DNA of 64,000 nucleotides, taken from contig NZ_CP041070.1 of the NCBI RefSeq assembly GCF_006459125.1, positions 1,178,001-1,242,000 of the forward strand, given 5' to 3'. A program made the position numbers and the translations under genes. The notes under the pieces are model-generated. The model ran no database searches and was not told the origin of the DNA. It saw only the letters and a list, made by a program, of their open reading frames with translations. Positions 1 through 9,556 of this stretch are shown here, in pieces. Origin of the DNA: Halarcobacter anaerophilus. GTDB taxonomy: Bacteria; Campylobacterota; Campylobacteria; Campylobacterales; Arcobacteraceae. How positions within the stretch are numbered: position 1 is the stretch's first letter; each line of letters starts with the position of its first letter.

Positions 1-1
1 A

Positions 2-412
2 ATATACCAAGCAGGAACACTAAGCGGAAACCCTGTTGCTATGGCAGCAGGACTTGTAAGTTTGAAAAAACTTAAAGCAAATCCTTCTATATATGATGAA
101 TTGAGTGCAAAAGCTTTAAAACTTGTTAATGGATTAAAAGAGGTTGCTTCAAAAAACAATGTTGCTTTACAAGTTAATACAAGAGGAAGTATGTTTGGAT
201 TCTTCTTCGCAGAGAAAGAACCTAAAAACTTTAAAGAGGTAAGTCAATTCTGCGATTTTGACAGATTTGCAAAATTCCATCATGAAATGTTAAAAAAAGG
301 TTTCTATTTTGCTTGTTCTCAATACGAAGTAGGATTTATGTCAACTGTAATTACAGAGGAAGAGATAAACAGATGTATAGAAGCAGCAGATGAAATAATG
401 AAAAATTTCTAA
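2..412 (+). CDS. hemL: Glutamate-1-semialdehyde 2,1-aminomutase, C-terminal part (cut by window edge)
   Basis: This is the last 136 residues of the PLP enzyme that converts glutamate-1-semialdehyde to 5-aminolevulinate in C5-pathway tetrapyrrole synthesis. The frame is open from base 2 and the first visible residues read YQAGTLSGNPVAMAAG, the conserved loop of the HemL family. The tail has the usual EVGFMSTVITEEEI pattern of the small C-terminal domain. The first in-frame ATG (base 41) lies inside the protein and is not the start, because the upstream residues are conserved. The catalytic lysine is outside the window. The gene is followed after 10 bp by ppnP, so the two are probably co-transcribed. 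Cytoplasmic. The assignment is secure; only the missing N-terminal two thirds limit it. Confidence 0.93.
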   Translation: MYQAGTLSGNPVAMAAGLVSLKKLKANPSIYDELSAKALKLVNGLKEVASKNNVALQVNTRGSMFGFFFAEKEPKNFKEVSQFCDFDRFAKFHHEMLKKGFYFACSQYEVGFMSTVITEEEINRCIEAADEIMKNF

Positions 413-422
413 GGAGATAGTT

Positions 423-740
423 ATGAGTTTTATTGAAAAAGATGTTGATTTATTAAAAAAAGCAAATATCTATTATGACGGAAGAGTTACAAGCAGAAAC
501 TATACAGATAAAAACGGTGTCGTAAAATCACTTGGTATAATGTTACCCGGAGAATATATCTTTAATACAAAAGCTGCCGAAAAAATGGAAATCATATCAG
601 GAAAACTTGAAGTTCTTTTATCAGGAATGGAAAGTAACTGGGAAACATTTTCTATGGGTAGTGAGTTTGAAGTTCCTGCAAACTCTAGTTTTGAAGTTAA
701 AGTTGATGAAATAACAGATTATTGTTGTACTTATCTGTAA
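423..740 (+). CDS. ppnP: Pyrimidine/purine nucleoside phosphorylase (PpnP family)
   Basis: A small single-domain cupin of 105 residues, close to the usual 94-105 of the PpnP (DUF1255, formerly YaiE) family. Family members cleave nucleosides with phosphate to free base and ribose-1-phosphate, a salvage role in the cytoplasm. Visible features are the SLGIMLPGEYIF stretch, the central ISGKLEVLLSG strand-turn-strand and the terminal YCCTYL, all typical of PpnP. The start ATG follows AAGGAGAT by a normal spacing. It sits between hemL and an AtpZ-like gene with gaps of 10 and 12 bp, suggesting one transcript. The function is taken from the family. Confidence 0.85.
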   Translation: MSFIEKDVDLLKKANIYYDGRVTSRNYTDKNGVVKSLGIMLPGEYIFNTKAAEKMEIISGKLEVLLSGMESNWETFSMGSEFEVPANSSFEVKVDEITDYCCTYL

Positions 741-752
741 AATTGGAGATTA

Positions 753-1064
753 ATGGAAAATAAAGAAGAGAAAAAAGTACCTAAACACAGAGGTAAACTT
801 GAAGCTTTAGATAATCTATCTTTAGGAATATCTATAGTTGCTGCCGTTGCCATAGGTTTTGGTATAGGATATGGTTTAAAACAACTGACAGGTTATACTT
901 GGACTTTGTGGCTGGGACTTTTTTGGGGATTAGCAGCTGCGGGGCTTAATATCTACAGAGCCTACAAAAGAGCTCAAAAAGAGTTTGAAGGCTTGGAAAA
1001 CGATCCTCGATACTCTTATAGAGCTAAACACGGTGATAAATCTTACGACGACGAAGATGAATAA
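753..1064 (+). CDS. AtpZ/AtpI-like small membrane protein
   Basis: 103 residues. A charged N-terminus (about residues 1-22) is followed by two transmembrane helices, about 27-50 and 54-75, with glycine-rich motifs (GFGIGYGLKQLTG and LWLGLFWGLAAAG). A charged, acidic tail completes it. This is the layout of AtpZ/AtpI proteins linked to F0F1-ATP synthase assembly or Mg/Ca transport. Here it is not beside an atp operon but in the hemL-ppnP cluster, an arrangement I believe occurs in other Campylobacterota. Its stop codon overlaps the start of the next gene by 8 bp, so the two are translationally coupled. Family placement is likely; the exact role is unproven. Confidence 0.7.
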   Translation: MENKEEKKVPKHRGKLEALDNLSLGISIVAAVAIGFGIGYGLKQLTGYTWTLWLGLFWGLAAAGLNIYRAYKRAQKEFEGLENDPRYSYRAKHGDKSYDDEDE

Positions 1065-1605
1065 AATTCTACCATTTGCAAAGGTCTTTATCATTGTAGA
1101 TCTTTGTCTTATATTATATTGTCTTGTTTTTCAAAATAACATATGGCTTCTAAATACACAGGTAGCTTTTTTAGGTTCGCTTTTTGTTACGCTTGCCTCT
1201 TTTTTTTCATATAAAAGAAATGTACAAAACAGGCTCTCTAATTTGGATCTATCTAAACAATTAAAAGACGAGAGAGATAAAATTGATGAAATAGATGATC
1301 CTTTTGATCTTTATAGTGAAAATGAAGAGATTCCCGAAGAAGAGTTAACTGCCCAAAAAATTAAAGAGATTATAAAAGAAGAGAAAACAAAAGTAAAAAG
1401 AGACTCTTTTAAAAATGCAGTTTTTTCAGCAGGCGGTTTTGTATCTATTTATAGAATATTAGGATATGCTACTTTGGTATTGGGATTTTTTGCTTTAAAT
1501 AACAATAAGATTCTTTTACCAATCCCATTTTTAATAGGATTGGCTATTGTTCCTATTTCGGTTCTAATTTCAAAGATTACTTTAAAATCAGGGGAAGATC
1601 AATAG
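1057..1605 (+). CDS. Conserved four-helix membrane protein of unknown function
   Basis: 182 residues. The ATG at 1057 overlaps the end of the AtpZ-like gene by 8 bp. I prefer it to the upstream in-frame ATG at 985, which would add 24 residues overlapping that gene. The protein has a hydrophobic hairpin near residues 8-50, a highly charged cytoplasmic segment (about 55-120, rich in Lys/Glu/Asp) and a second hydrophobic pair near 130-175. I do not recognise a named domain. Its coupling to the AtpZ-like gene suggests the two act in the same membrane process. The 3' end overlaps the convergent gene that follows by 29 bp. Confidence 0.75.
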   Translation: MNKILPFAKVFIIVDLCLILYCLVFQNNIWLLNTQVAFLGSLFVTLASFFSYKRNVQNRLSNLDLSKQLKDERDKIDEIDDPFDLYSENEEIPEEELTAQKIKEIIKEEKTKVKRDSFKNAVFSAGGFVSIYRILGYATLVLGFFALNNNKILLPIPFLIGLAIVPISVLISKITLKSGEDQ

Positions 1606-2263
1606 TGATCTTATTTTCATCTTTTGTAACTATAAAAGATGCATTTTCATCTTTATAATCAAATTTATCAATATCACATTTAGTGCTAGATAAAACTTCA
1701 ACACTTATAATAGAGTGTTTTTCCCCTTCTATTCTTATATATTCACCGATTTTTAAAATAACAGAAGTAGTAAGCATTTCCGAATTGTTAAAATTGTCAT
1801 ATATAAGATTCAATACTTTTATAAACTCACCTGCATTTATTTTAAACTCAGGAATTGAAGGATCATAGTTTTTTATATATCTAGTAGTAGATTTTATCTT
1901 TTTTGTAGATATTGCTAAATCAACAAGAGTAAAAATATTTGTAATATTGGTATTTTTCGTACTAAGTTTAGAATCTCTTTTTACCATTGCGCTTTTGTAA
2001 AGTTTCATATGAATCTCTTCTTCGTTTTCATATTTAACCGTAATTGCATAAAAAGAGTAATTTTTAATCGATAAATCAATATATGTAGTCTCAACACCGT
2101 ATGTTTTAGGAGCGTACTTCAAAGCTAAGTCAAAAAGCTCTTTTTGCTTAATTCTACTAAGCAAAAATTGAGCTTCATGGTTGGAATAAGTTAATTTTCC
2201 TAAAGAGGAAAAAGATATAACAGGGTTTAAATCTAATTCAACCCACTCTTCATAAAAATTCAT
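1577..2263 (-). CDS. Conserved hypothetical cytoplasmic protein upstream-paired with rpoD
   Basis: 228 residues, with no signal peptide or membrane segment. The N-terminal part (YEEWVELDLNPVISFSSLGKLTYSNHEAQFLLSR) resembles the opening of PAS-like sensor modules: a 'NPVISFSSLGKLTYSN' stretch, then helices. The C-terminal half is a mixed alpha/beta region reminiscent of a degenerate histidine-kinase ATPase fold ('FIKVLNLIYDNFNNSE' in the place of an N-box helix), but no G-boxes are visible. I therefore do not call it a kinase. It lies 5 bp downstream of rpoD on the same strand and is probably co-transcribed. Function unknown. Confidence 0.7.
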   Translation of the reverse strand: MNFYEEWVELDLNPVISFSSLGKLTYSNHEAQFLLSRIKQKELFDLALKYAPKTYGVETTYIDLSIKNYSFYAITVKYENEEEIHMKLYKSAMVKRDSKLSTKNTNITNIFTLVDLAISTKKIKSTTRYIKNYDPSIPEFKINAGEFIKVLNLIYDNFNNSEMLTTSVILKIGEYIRIEGEKHSIISVEVLSSTKCDIDKFDYKDENASFIVTKDENKITIDLPLILK

Positions 2264-2268
2264 AAGGA

Positions 2269-4176
2269 CTAACTTTCAACATAATTTTTAAGGTTTTTAC
2301 CTACTTTTGGATGCTTTAATTTTTTGATTGCACTTGATTCTATCTGTCTAACTCTTTCTCTTGTTACAGAAAGTTCTTTACCGATTTCTTCCAATGTTCT
2401 GTCACTTGCATCATCCATAAGACCGAATCTCATTCTAACAACTGCTTGTTCTCTCTCATTTAGCTGAGCTAAGATTTGATCTATTTGACCTTGTAAATCC
2501 TCTTTCATAATATTATCAACAGGAGTCGGTGCTTTTTCATCTGGAACAAAGTCTCCGAACTTACCGTCATCGTCACTTCCTATAGGAGCTTCCAATGAAA
2601 CAGGCTCTTTTGTGATTTTTATAACTTGTTTAACTTTATCAGTAGGAAGGCCTACTTCTTTTGAAATCTCTTCTACATCCGGCTCTTTACCGTTTTCTTG
2701 AATACCTTTTCTAATGATTTTATTGATTCTGTTAATTGTTTCAATCATATGAATAGGAATTCTAATAGTTCTTGCCTGATCTGCAATTGCTCTGCTTATT
2801 GCTTGTCTAATCCACCAAGTTGCATAAGTAGAGAATTTATAACCTTTTTTATACTCAAACTTATCAACGGCTTTCATAAGACCGATATTTCCTTCTTGGA
2901 TTAAATCTAAGAAAGGTAAACCTCTGTTTGTGTATCTTTTTGCGATAGATACAACAAGTCTAAGGTTTGATTTAGCCATTCTTGTTTTTGCTTCATCGGT
3001 TATCTTTTTACCGCGTTTGATTTGCTCAAGTACGTCCATAAGTTCTTCAGGCTCTAAATCAAATCCGCCTTTACTAGCTTCTGCGGTTTGGAAAAGTTTT
3101 TTGATCTCCATATATGTAGAAACCATAGTAGCTTCAGGAACCATTGCAGTAATTTGAGCTTTTGACAAATTAACGATATTATCCAAAATCTTTTGGTGAT
3201 TTTTTAATAAAATATCGTTGAATAAAGGTAATTTATACTCAAGCTTTTTAAGTTCTGTTTCAAATCCTGATTCTGATTTTAAAGCTGTTTCCATCGCTTT
3301 TACAATCTCTGTAATTAGTTTTGAAGTAGGTCCTAAATTGAATAAAGAGTCTTTTAATACTTTTTTCTTAAATGCAACCGATAAATTATATTGCATTTGA
3401 TCAACTTCGCCTTCTGATTTTGGAGACTCTTTTGCTTGGAATTTAAGCCAATCTTTTTTTGCTTTTTCTAAAACTTTAAAAGCAGCTATAATAGTTTCAG
3501 CTCTTTTATCAAGTTTTTTTGCAGGTTTTTTAGAATCATCATCTTCATCTAAAACCTCTTCTTCTTCGATTTCTGAATCATTGTCTGAATCGTCATCGTC
3601 AGAATCTTCATCATCAAAGTTTCTAAAAAGTTCTTTTACTTTTCTCTCTCTATTTACTAAAGGTTCTTTATATTCTAAAATAAAATCAATTAGATAGGGA
3701 ACATAACAGATTGCATCAAGGATAACATCTTCTCCCATCTCTATTTTTTTAGATATTTCAATCTCTTCTTCTTTTGTTAAAAGCGGGATTTGCCCCATTT
3801 CTCTTAAATACATTCTTACAGGAGAGTCGGATCTTGACCATTCAAGAAGCTCTTTACTTTTTAATAAATCGAAGACATCTTCATCATTCTCTTTTAGTTT
3901 GTTTCTTAAATCTTCTTTTTTCTTTGCTTCTTCAGCATTCATTCTTTTTGCTTGTTCTTGTGAGCTAATCAAAGTTACATTGTATAGTTGAACAAGGGCT
4001 AAAAGTTTTTTTACATTTGCTGCTGAGGGAGCTTTAGGAAAGATTTTGATAAGTTTTTCATAAGTTAAAATTGAATCTTTGTATTCTTTTACAATATCTT
4101 CAATATCTTTATTTAAATCTTTTGTACTCAATGGGTGTTCCTCATATGTTAAAGATAAGTCAGATATTATACCCAA
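2269..4176 (-). CDS. rpoD: RNA polymerase primary sigma factor (sigma-70, RpoD)
   Basis: 635 residues. It directs RNA polymerase to housekeeping promoters. Region 1.2 begins near residue 113 ([25 protein letters not shown]). A non-conserved region follows, with a striking acidic tract at about 187-217. Region 2 is [34 protein letters not shown] with the -10-reading segment [19 protein letters not shown]. Region 3 starts at IETINRINK, and region 4.2 ends the protein ([20 protein letters not shown]), which contacts -35 elements. Length and order fit the primary sigma factor, not an alternative one. Upstream spacing to leuD (divergent) is 120 bp. Confidence 0.97.
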   Translation of the reverse strand: MGIISDLSLTYEEHPLSTKDLNKDIEDIVKEYKDSILTYEKLIKIFPKAPSAANVKKLLALVQLYNVTLISSQEQAKRMNAEEAKKKEDLRNKLKENDEDVFDLLKSKELLEWSRSDSPVRMYLREMGQIPLLTKEEEIEISKKIEMGEDVILDAICYVPYLIDFILEYKEPLVNRERKVKELFRNFDDEDSDDDDSDNDSEIEEEEVLDEDDDSKKPAKKLDKRAETIIAAFKVLEKAKKDWLKFQAKESPKSEGEVDQMQYNLSVAFKKKVLKDSLFNLGPTSKLITEIVKAMETALKSESGFETELKKLEYKLPLFNDILLKNHQKILDNIVNLSKAQITAMVPEATMVSTYMEIKKLFQTAEASKGGFDLEPEELMDVLEQIKRGKKITDEAKTRMAKSNLRLVVSIAKRYTNRGLPFLDLIQEGNIGLMKAVDKFEYKKGYKFSTYATWWIRQAISRAIADQARTIRIPIHMIETINRINKIIRKGIQENGKEPDVEEISKEVGLPTDKVKQVIKITKEPVSLEAPIGSDDDGKFGDFVPDEKAPTPVDNIMKEDLQGQIDQILAQLNEREQAVVRMRFGLMDDASDRTLEEIGKELSVTRERVRQIESSAIKKLKHPKVGKNLKNYVES

Positions 4177-4296
4177 ATTAGTTAAAAATCACTTTAAGGA
4201 ATTCTATTTAATCTATAATTTTTAAAATTTTAGATAAAATGCAAAACTTTAGAAAAATAAACTTTAAAAAAAGTACTAAATTTAAGGAACTAAAAT

Positions 4297-4794
4297 ATGA
4301 GTAAGATTACAGGAAAAGTTTGGAATTTTGGAGCAAATGTCGATACTGATGTTATTATTGCTGCAAGATATTTAAATAGTTCAGACCCAGAGCATTTAGC
4401 AAATCATGTTATGGAAGATGCAGATCCTGATTTCCCGAAAAAATTAAAAAAAGGTGATATTATCGTTGCAGGGGAAAACTTTGGATGCGGTTCAAGTAGA
4501 GAACATGCTCCTATTGCACTAAAAGCTGCAGGAGTTGCCGCCGTTGTTGCACCTTCTTTTGCAAGAATATTTTATAGAAACTCTTTTAATATGGGACTTC
4601 CTATTTTTGAATTGCCGGAGTCTTTGGAAATCAAAGAGGGTGAAGAGATTTCAATAGATTTAGATGAAGGGATTATTACAAATAATACAACTAATAAAAT
4701 TTATAAATTTATCCCGATTCCTGAATTTATGCAAGAACTTATCTCTACTGGTGGATTAATAAATTATGCAAAAGCTGAGATGAAAAAGGATTAA
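4297..4794 (+). CDS. leuD: 3-isopropylmalate dehydratase small subunit
   Basis: 165 residues. It is the swivel-domain subunit of the LeuCD isomerase that interconverts 2- and 3-isopropylmalate in leucine synthesis. Recognised by [12 protein letters not shown] near the N-terminus and the substrate-loop signature [11 protein letters not shown]. The short length (about 165) is the archaeal/epsilon-proteobacterial form rather than the 200-residue enterobacterial form. It begins an operon with leuB, 5 bp downstream. leuC is not adjacent and must lie elsewhere. Start supported by AAGGAA upstream of the ATG. Confidence 0.94.
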   Translation: MSKITGKVWNFGANVDTDVIIAARYLNSSDPEHLANHVMEDADPDFPKKLKKGDIIVAGENFGCGSSREHAPIALKAAGVAAVVAPSFARIFYRNSFNMGLPIFELPESLEIKEGEEISIDLDEGIITNNTTNKIYKFIPIPEFMQELISTGGLINYAKAEMKKD

Positions 4795-4799
4795 TAAAA

Positions 4800-5870
4800 A
4801 TGAAAAAGTATGATATTTCTATAATAAAAGGTGACGGTATCGGTCCTGAAATTGTTGATGAAGCAATTAAAGTTTTAGATGCAGTATCTTACTCTTGCGG
4901 TTTTAGTTTAGAATATAAAGAGTATTTGATGGGAGGAATCGCTATTGACGTAACGGGAACTCCTCTTCCGAAAGAGACAGTTGAGGGTGTTTTAAACTCG
5001 GATGCTTGTCTATTTGGTGCAATCGGTGGAGAAAAATGGGATACGCTTCCAAGAGATTTAAGACCTGAAACAGGACTTTTAAACTTTAGAGAAGCAATGG
5101 GAGTTTACGCAAACCTACGTCCAGCTATTATTTATGATGAATTAGTTAATGCTTCAACACTTAAACCTGAAGTTATAGAAGGTGTTGATATTATGGTTGT
5201 AAGAGAGCTAATAGGTGGAATCTATTTTGGTAAACCTAGAGAAAACGACGGATTTAAAGCATTTAATACTATGGTTTACACAAAACCTGAAATAGAAAGA
5301 ATCGGAAAACAAGCTTTTGAATTAGCTATGAAAAGAGATAAAAGAATTTGTTCTGTAGACAAAGCAAACGTACTTGAAGTTTCTCAACTTTGGAGAGATA
5401 CAATGGAAGAGATAGCTAAAGGTTATCCTGAAGTTGAACTTAGCCATATGTATGTAGATAATGCGGCTATGCAGCTTGTTAGAAATCCAAAACAGTTTGA
5501 TGTAATAGTTACGGGAAATATTTTCGGTGATATTCTTTCTGATACAGCTTCAATGGTAGTTGGTTCAATCGGACTTTTACCAAGTGCTTCAACAGGAGAT
5601 AAAACAGCTATTTATGAACCTATTCACGGTTCTGCTCCTGATATTGCAGGTCAAGGAATTGCAAATCCTATTGCAACAATTGAGAGTGCTGCAATGATGT
5701 TAAGATACTCTTTAGGTCAAAGCGAAGCTGCCGATAAAATAGATGCAGCAATTAAAAAAGCTCTAAAAGACGGATATAGAACAAAAGACTTGGCGGCATA
5801 TGACGCTAAGGAAGTTGTTTCAACTTCTGAAATGGGTGATATTATAGCAAACAACATCAGCAAACTTTAA
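4800..5870 (+). CDS. leuB: 3-isopropylmalate dehydrogenase
   Basis: 356 residues. NAD-dependent oxidation and decarboxylation of 3-isopropylmalate, the third step of the leucine branch; cytoplasmic homodimer in known relatives. It has the N-terminal [15 protein letters not shown], the substrate arginines in the RPAIIYDEL and [11 protein letters not shown] region, the catalytic [15 protein letters not shown] segment, the metal-binding [17 protein letters not shown] and the NAD site [18 protein letters not shown]. Full length for the family. Follows leuD by 5 bp and ends just before a strong two-way terminator hairpin. Confidence 0.97.
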   Translation: MKKYDISIIKGDGIGPEIVDEAIKVLDAVSYSCGFSLEYKEYLMGGIAIDVTGTPLPKETVEGVLNSDACLFGAIGGEKWDTLPRDLRPETGLLNFREAMGVYANLRPAIIYDELVNASTLKPEVIEGVDIMVVRELIGGIYFGKPRENDGFKAFNTMVYTKPEIERIGKQAFELAMKRDKRICSVDKANVLEVSQLWRDTMEEIAKGYPEVELSHMYVDNAAMQLVRNPKQFDVIVTGNIFGDILSDTASMVVGSIGLLPSASTGDKTAIYEPIHGSAPDIAGQGIANPIATIESAAMMLRYSLGQSEAADKIDAAIKKALKDGYRTKDLAAYDAKEVVSTSEMGDIIANNISKL

Positions 5871-5909
5871 AATATTTAAGACTCAAAAGGAGTCTTAAAT
5901 ATTTCTATT
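5871..5909. terminator. Bidirectional intrinsic terminator between leuB and the HIT gene
   Basis: A perfect 14-bp inverted repeat: left arm 5871-5884, loop AAAAG, right arm 5890-5903. A T-rich run follows on the + strand and an A-rich run (T-rich on the minus strand) precedes it. It lies right after the leuB stop and overlaps the end of the convergent HIT gene region, so it can end both transcripts. Confidence 0.85.
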
Positions 5910-6273
5910 TATTTTTCAAACTTTCTTTTACAATTTCACAAAATTTACTGAAATCAGGAAGATTCAAATTTGCATTTCTCTGTTTTTTACCCCACATAGG
6001 TTCAGGAAAATAAGAATCCTCTTTAAATCTTGCCATAATATGAAAATGTACGTGCGGAACATAATTCCCAAATGAAGCAATATTGATTTTCTCAGGATGA
6101 TAATACTCTATCATCTCTTTTTCAATAATCTCTAATGCTCTGAAAATATCCTCTTTTACCTCTTTAGGACATTGTGTTAACTCTTTATAATTTTCATTTG
6201 TAAAAATCTTAAGCCAGGGAATTTCACTCTCTTCTATTTGTACGTTAATAAACTCATCACTGAAAATCTTCAT
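5905..6273 (-). CDS. HIT-family nucleotide-binding hydrolase/transferase
   Basis: 122 residues. It has the histidine triad signature VPHVHFHIMARF (H-x-H-x-H) near residues 72-83 and an upstream segment (EIPWLKIFTN, with a helix containing ALEIIEKEMIEYYHPEKIN) that fits the HIT fold. HIT proteins hydrolyse or transfer the phosphate of nucleoside phosphoramidates or dinucleoside polyphosphates. The MWGKK segment before the C-terminus is seen in short bacterial HIT-like proteins. Monocistronic, convergent with leuB. The substrate cannot be told from sequence. Confidence 0.85.
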   Translation of the reverse strand: MKIFSDEFINVQIEESEIPWLKIFTNENYKELTQCPKEVKEDIFRALEIIEKEMIEYYHPEKINIASFGNYVPHVHFHIMARFKEDSYFPEPMWGKKQRNANLNLPDFSKFCEIVKESLKNK

Positions 6274-6375
6274 ATATTTCCTTTTATATCTTAAATATCA
6301 GAAGCAAAATTTTAACCAAATTTGCTTAAGGTATGAAATAATTGGAAGTTAAACAATATTTAAGCAAAAATTAAT

Positions 6376-6381
6376 TATAAT
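6376..6381 (+). promoter_or_regulatory. Candidate -10 element for the rpmJ-rplQ ribosomal operon
   Basis: A perfect TATAAT about 150 bp upstream of rpmJ, in an otherwise empty 257-bp gap after the divergent HIT gene. No good -35 is visible; this is common for sigma-70 promoters in Campylobacterota. It would give a leader of about 140 nt, which contains a small AAGC/GCTT hairpin near 6463-6476. The leader may carry translational control by a ribosomal protein, but I cannot show that. Confidence 0.4.
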
Positions 6382-6530
6382 CCGTTTCCATTTTTCCAAC
6401 CACTAAAGAATTTTTTATAAAATCTTTTTGTGTTTTATAAAGAGTTGGTAAGAACAGAGAATTAAGCAAAATGCTTTTTATATAGCTCTTGCCTGTTGGA
6501 TATGGGAATATACACAAAAAGGACAGACTG

Positions 6531-6644
6531 ATGAAAGTTAGAGCTTCAGTAAAGAAAATGTGTGATAAATGTAAAATTATCAAAAGAGGCGGTGTCGTAA
6601 GAGTGATCTGCGAAAACAAAAAACATAAACAGAGACAAGGATAA
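6531..6644 (+). CDS. rpmJ: 50S ribosomal protein L36
   Basis: 37 residues, [20 protein letters not shown] at the start, with the zinc-ribbon residues C-x2-C ... C ... H (CDKC, then [13 protein letters not shown]). The length is exactly that of bacterial L36 of the C+ (zinc-binding) type. It follows AAGGACAG and is 2 bp upstream of rpsM. It is the first gene of the operon; infA, which often precedes rpmJ, is not present here. Confidence 0.96.
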   Translation: MKVRASVKKMCDKCKIIKRGGVVRVICENKKHKQRQG

Positions 6645-6646
6645 TC

Positions 6647-7018
6647 ATGGCTAGGATTGCAGGTGTTGATTTACCAAATAAAAAAAGAATGGAGTATGCT
6701 TTAACATATATCTATGGTATTGGTTTACATAATTCTAGATTAATCTTAGATGCTACAGGTATCTCTTATGATAAAAGAGCACACGAACTAACAGAAGACG
6801 AAGCAGCAGCAATTAGAAAAGAACTTCACGAAAACTATATGGTTGAAGGGGATCTTAGAAAAAAAGTTGCGATGGATATCAAATCACTTATGGATTTAGG
6901 TTCATACAGAGGGTTAAGACATAGAAAAGGTTTACCTTGTAGAGGGCAAAAAACTAAAACAAATGCTAGAACTAGAAAAGGTAAAAAGAAAACTGTTGGT
7001 GCAGCTGCAGCAAGTTAA
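6647..7018 (+). CDS. rpsM: 30S ribosomal protein S13
   Basis: 123 residues. Starts [20 protein letters not shown] and carries the C-terminal rRNA-binding motif [28 protein letters not shown] typical of S13. S13 sits in the head of the 30S subunit and forms bridges to the 50S subunit. Normal length for bacteria, with a slightly alanine-rich end. It overlaps nothing and is 12 bp from rpsK. Confidence 0.98.
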   Translation: MARIAGVDLPNKKRMEYALTYIYGIGLHNSRLILDATGISYDKRAHELTEDEAAAIRKELHENYMVEGDLRKKVAMDIKSLMDLGSYRGLRHRKGLPCRGQKTKTNARTRKGKKKTVGAAAAS

Positions 7019-7030
7019 TAAGGATAACTA

Positions 7031-7423
7031 ATGGCAAAAAGAAAAGTAACTAGAAAAAAAGTTGTTAAAAAGAATATTGCTGACGGTGTCGTACATATTG
7101 CAGCAACATTTAACAATACAATGGTAACAGTAACTGACAATGCAGGTAATGCAATTGCATGGTCAAGTGCAGGAAACTTAGGATTCAAAGGTTCTAAAAA
7201 ATCTACTCCGTTTGCAGCTCAACAAGCAGTTGAAGATGCAATGAATAAAGCAATGGAACACGGTATTAAAAACGTTGGTATCAAAATCCAAGGGCCAGGT
7301 TCAGGTAGAGACACAGCAGTTAAATCTGTTGGAGCAATAGAAGGTATTACAGTTAAGTGGTTTAAAGATGTTACACCATTACCACACAACGGTTGTAGAC
7401 CTCCTAAAAGAAGAAGAGTGTAA
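7031..7423 (+). CDS. rpsK: 30S ribosomal protein S11
   Basis: 130 residues. It carries the S11 hallmarks [30 protein letters not shown] and the basic C-terminus [15 protein letters not shown], which binds 16S rRNA in the platform. The N-terminal [13 protein letters not shown] extension is normal in this phylum. The preceding AAGGATAA is a good ribosome-binding site. Co-operonic with rpsM and rpsD. Confidence 0.98.
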   Translation: MAKRKVTRKKVVKKNIADGVVHIAATFNNTMVTVTDNAGNAIAWSSAGNLGFKGSKKSTPFAAQQAVEDAMNKAMEHGIKNVGIKIQGPGSGRDTAVKSVGAIEGITVKWFKDVTPLPHNGCRPPKRRRV

Positions 7424-7433
7424 GGAGTAGTTA

Positions 7434-8060
7434 ATGGCTAGATATAGAGGACCGAGAGAAAAGATTGAAAGAAGATTGGACGCAGACCTTGGATTAAAAG
7501 GTGAAAGAAGACTTAACGGAAAATCTGCATTAGAAAAAAGACCATTTGCTCCAGGACAACACGGACAAAGAAGAGGGAAAATCTCTGAATATGGTTTACA
7601 ACTAAGAGAAAAACAAAAAGCTAAATTCATGTACGGTGTTTCTGAAAAACAATTTAGAAAATACTTTAAAGAAGCAGCAAGAAGAGAAGGTAACACTGGA
7701 TCTAACTTAATTACTTTAATTGAGCAAAGATTAGATAACGTTGTATATAGAATGGGATTTGCTACAACTAGAGCAAATGCTAGACAATTTACAACTCACG
7801 GGCATATTTTAGTAGATGGTAAAAAAGTTGATATTCCATCATACGTTGTAAAACCCGGACAAAAAATAGAAATTAAAGAAAAATCTAAAACTAACCCACA
7901 AGTTGCTAGATCACTTGAATTAACAAACCAAACCGGTATTGTTGACTGGGTAGACGTAGATAAAGATAAAGTATTCGGAATTTTTACAAGAATCCCAACT
8001 AGAGAAGAAGTTGTTATTCCTGTTGAAGAAAGATTAATCGTAGAGTTATATTCTAAATAA
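7434..8060 (+). CDS. rpsD: 30S ribosomal protein S4
   Basis: 208 residues, full length. It opens [20 protein letters not shown], followed by the [20 protein letters not shown] region and an S4 RNA-binding domain ([38 protein letters not shown]). A primary 16S rRNA-binding protein and, in other bacteria, a translational repressor of the alpha operon, which makes the leader upstream of rpmJ worth examining. The N-terminal zinc cysteines of some S4 proteins are absent (C- type). Confidence 0.98.
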   Translation: MARYRGPREKIERRLDADLGLKGERRLNGKSALEKRPFAPGQHGQRRGKISEYGLQLREKQKAKFMYGVSEKQFRKYFKEAARREGNTGSNLITLIEQRLDNVVYRMGFATTRANARQFTTHGHILVDGKKVDIPSYVVKPGQKIEIKEKSKTNPQVARSLELTNQTGIVDWVDVDKDKVFGIFTRIPTREEVVIPVEERLIVELYSK

Positions 8061-8075
8061 TAAGCAAGGTAGGCT

Positions 8076-9074
8076 ATGAAAAAATTTGCAGACACACCGT
8101 TTTTACCAACAGAGGTTGAAATAGAGGCTATCAATGATGATGAGGCTAAAATATCAGCATATCCATTTGAAAGTGGTTTTGCAATAACTTTAGCACACCC
8201 TCTTAGAAGACTTTTATTAAGTTCATCAGTTGGATATGCTCCTATTGCAGTAAAAATTGAAGGTGCTTCTCACGAGTTTGACTCATTAAGAGGTATGCTT
8301 GAAGATATAGCTATTTTTGTAATTAATCTTAAAAACATTAAATTCAAAATTAATGGTGACGAAGAACAAGTAGTTGTTGAATACTCTTTTGACGGACCAA
8401 AAGAGATTAAAGGTGAAGACTTAGTAAACTCAGATGTTGAAATAGTAAGTCCTGATGTTCACCTTGCAACTATTAACTCAGACTGTAATTTAACTTTCTC
8501 AGTAATTATCCAAAGAGGTATAGGATATATGCCTTCTGAAGATATCAGAGAGATGGTAAGTGCAGATTATATTCCATTAGATGCTTTCTTTACTCCGGTA
8601 AAAAAAGTAGTATATGATATTGAAAAAATGTTGGTTGAAGATAATCCAAACTTTGAAAAAGCCGTATTTACAGTACAAACAAACGGACAAATTACTCCGG
8701 TTGCAGCTTTTAAAGAAGCAGTATCAATTATGTACTCACAAATGTCGGTATTTAACAAAGTATTTGATTTATCTGAAGTTACAGTTAATGATTCAGGTGA
8801 AGAACCGGTAGAATTAAAAGATTTAATTGTAAAAATTGATGATTTAAATTTAAGTGCTAGAAGTTTCAACTCTTTAGACAGAGCTGGACTTAAATTCTTA
8901 GGTGAATTAGTACTTATGAGTGAAGTAGAAGTTAAAAATATTAAAAATTTAGGAAAAAAATCTTTTGATGAAATCTCTGAGAAATTAGAATCTTTAGGTT
9001 TCCCGATTGATAATACACTTCCTGAAAATGTTGCTTCGGCTTTAAGAAGAAAGCTAGAGCAATTAAAAGCATAA
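8076..9074 (+). CDS. rpoA: DNA-directed RNA polymerase alpha subunit
   Basis: 332 residues. The N-terminal dimerisation and assembly domain (about 1-230) contains FESGFAITLAHPLRRLLLSSSVGYAPIAVKIEGASHEF. An acidic linker, then the C-terminal domain (about 250-332) with LNLSARSFNSLDRAGLKFLGELV and the helix-hairpin-helix IKNLGKKSFDEISEKLESLGF, which binds UP elements and activators. Normal length. Between rpsD (15-bp gap) and rplQ (13-bp gap), as in most bacteria. Confidence 0.98.
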   Translation: MKKFADTPFLPTEVEIEAINDDEAKISAYPFESGFAITLAHPLRRLLLSSSVGYAPIAVKIEGASHEFDSLRGMLEDIAIFVINLKNIKFKINGDEEQVVVEYSFDGPKEIKGEDLVNSDVEIVSPDVHLATINSDCNLTFSVIIQRGIGYMPSEDIREMVSADYIPLDAFFTPVKKVVYDIEKMLVEDNPNFEKAVFTVQTNGQITPVAAFKEAVSIMYSQMSVFNKVFDLSEVTVNDSGEEPVELKDLIVKIDDLNLSARSFNSLDRAGLKFLGELVLMSEVEVKNIKNLGKKSFDEISEKLESLGFPIDNTLPENVASALRRKLEQLKA

Positions 9075-9087
9075 TTAAGGGTTTGAT

Positions 9088-9438
9088 ATGAGACATAAGC
9101 ACGGATATAGAAGATTAAACAGAACTTCTTCTCATAGAAAAGCATTACTAAAAAATTTAGCAATCGCTTTAATTACAAGAGAGAAGATAGAAACAACTGT
9201 ACCAAAAGCAAAAGAGTTGCAAAGATATATTGAAAGATTAGTAACTACATCTAGAAATGCAGATTTCAACACTCACAGAGCTGTTTTTGCATTATTACAA
9301 GATAAAGAAGCTACTAAAAAAATTATTGATGAAATAGCACCGAAATATGAATCAAGAAACGGTGGATATACTTCAATTGTAAAAACAAGAATCAGAAGAG
9401 GTGATGCTACACCTATGGCATTTATTGCTTTTGTATAG
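9088..9438 (+). CDS. rplQ: 50S ribosomal protein L17
   Basis: 116 residues. Starts [25 protein letters not shown], the L17 signature, and continues [27 protein letters not shown]. The C-terminus ends [14 protein letters not shown] as in other L17 proteins. L17 lies by the exit tunnel of the 50S subunit. Last gene of the operon, followed 22 bp later by a strong terminator. Confidence 0.98.
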   Translation: MRHKHGYRRLNRTSSHRKALLKNLAIALITREKIETTVPKAKELQRYIERLVTTSRNADFNTHRAVFALLQDKEATKKIIDEIAPKYESRNGGYTSIVKTRIRRGDATPMAFIAFV

Positions 9439-9460
9439 TATTTAATCTGATACTATAAAA

Positions 9461-9493
9461 GGGAGGTGAGGATTTCTTCATCTCCCTTTTTTT
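9461..9493 (+). terminator. Intrinsic terminator of the ribosomal operon
   Basis: GGGAGGTGA (9461-9469) pairs with TCATCTCCC (9478-9486), with one G-U pair and an 8-nt loop, followed directly by seven T. A textbook rho-independent terminator downstream of rplQ. Confidence 0.9.
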
Positions 9494-9556
9494 ATTTCTA
9501 AAAATTATTCATTTTATTCTCTAAAATTATTTACCGTTTTTTAATCATTTTTTCTA

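Noticed and set aside
985-1056. Upstream start (985) for the four-helix membrane protein
   Set aside because: It would overlap the AtpZ-like gene by 80 bp; the ATG at 1057 with an 8-bp stop/start overlap is the normal coupled arrangement.
8567-9163. 198-codon reading frame antisense to rpoA and rplQ
   Set aside because: Lies wholly opposite conserved rpoA/rplQ codons and is Ser/Phe/Leu-rich, as expected of a mirror frame of AT-rich coding DNA.
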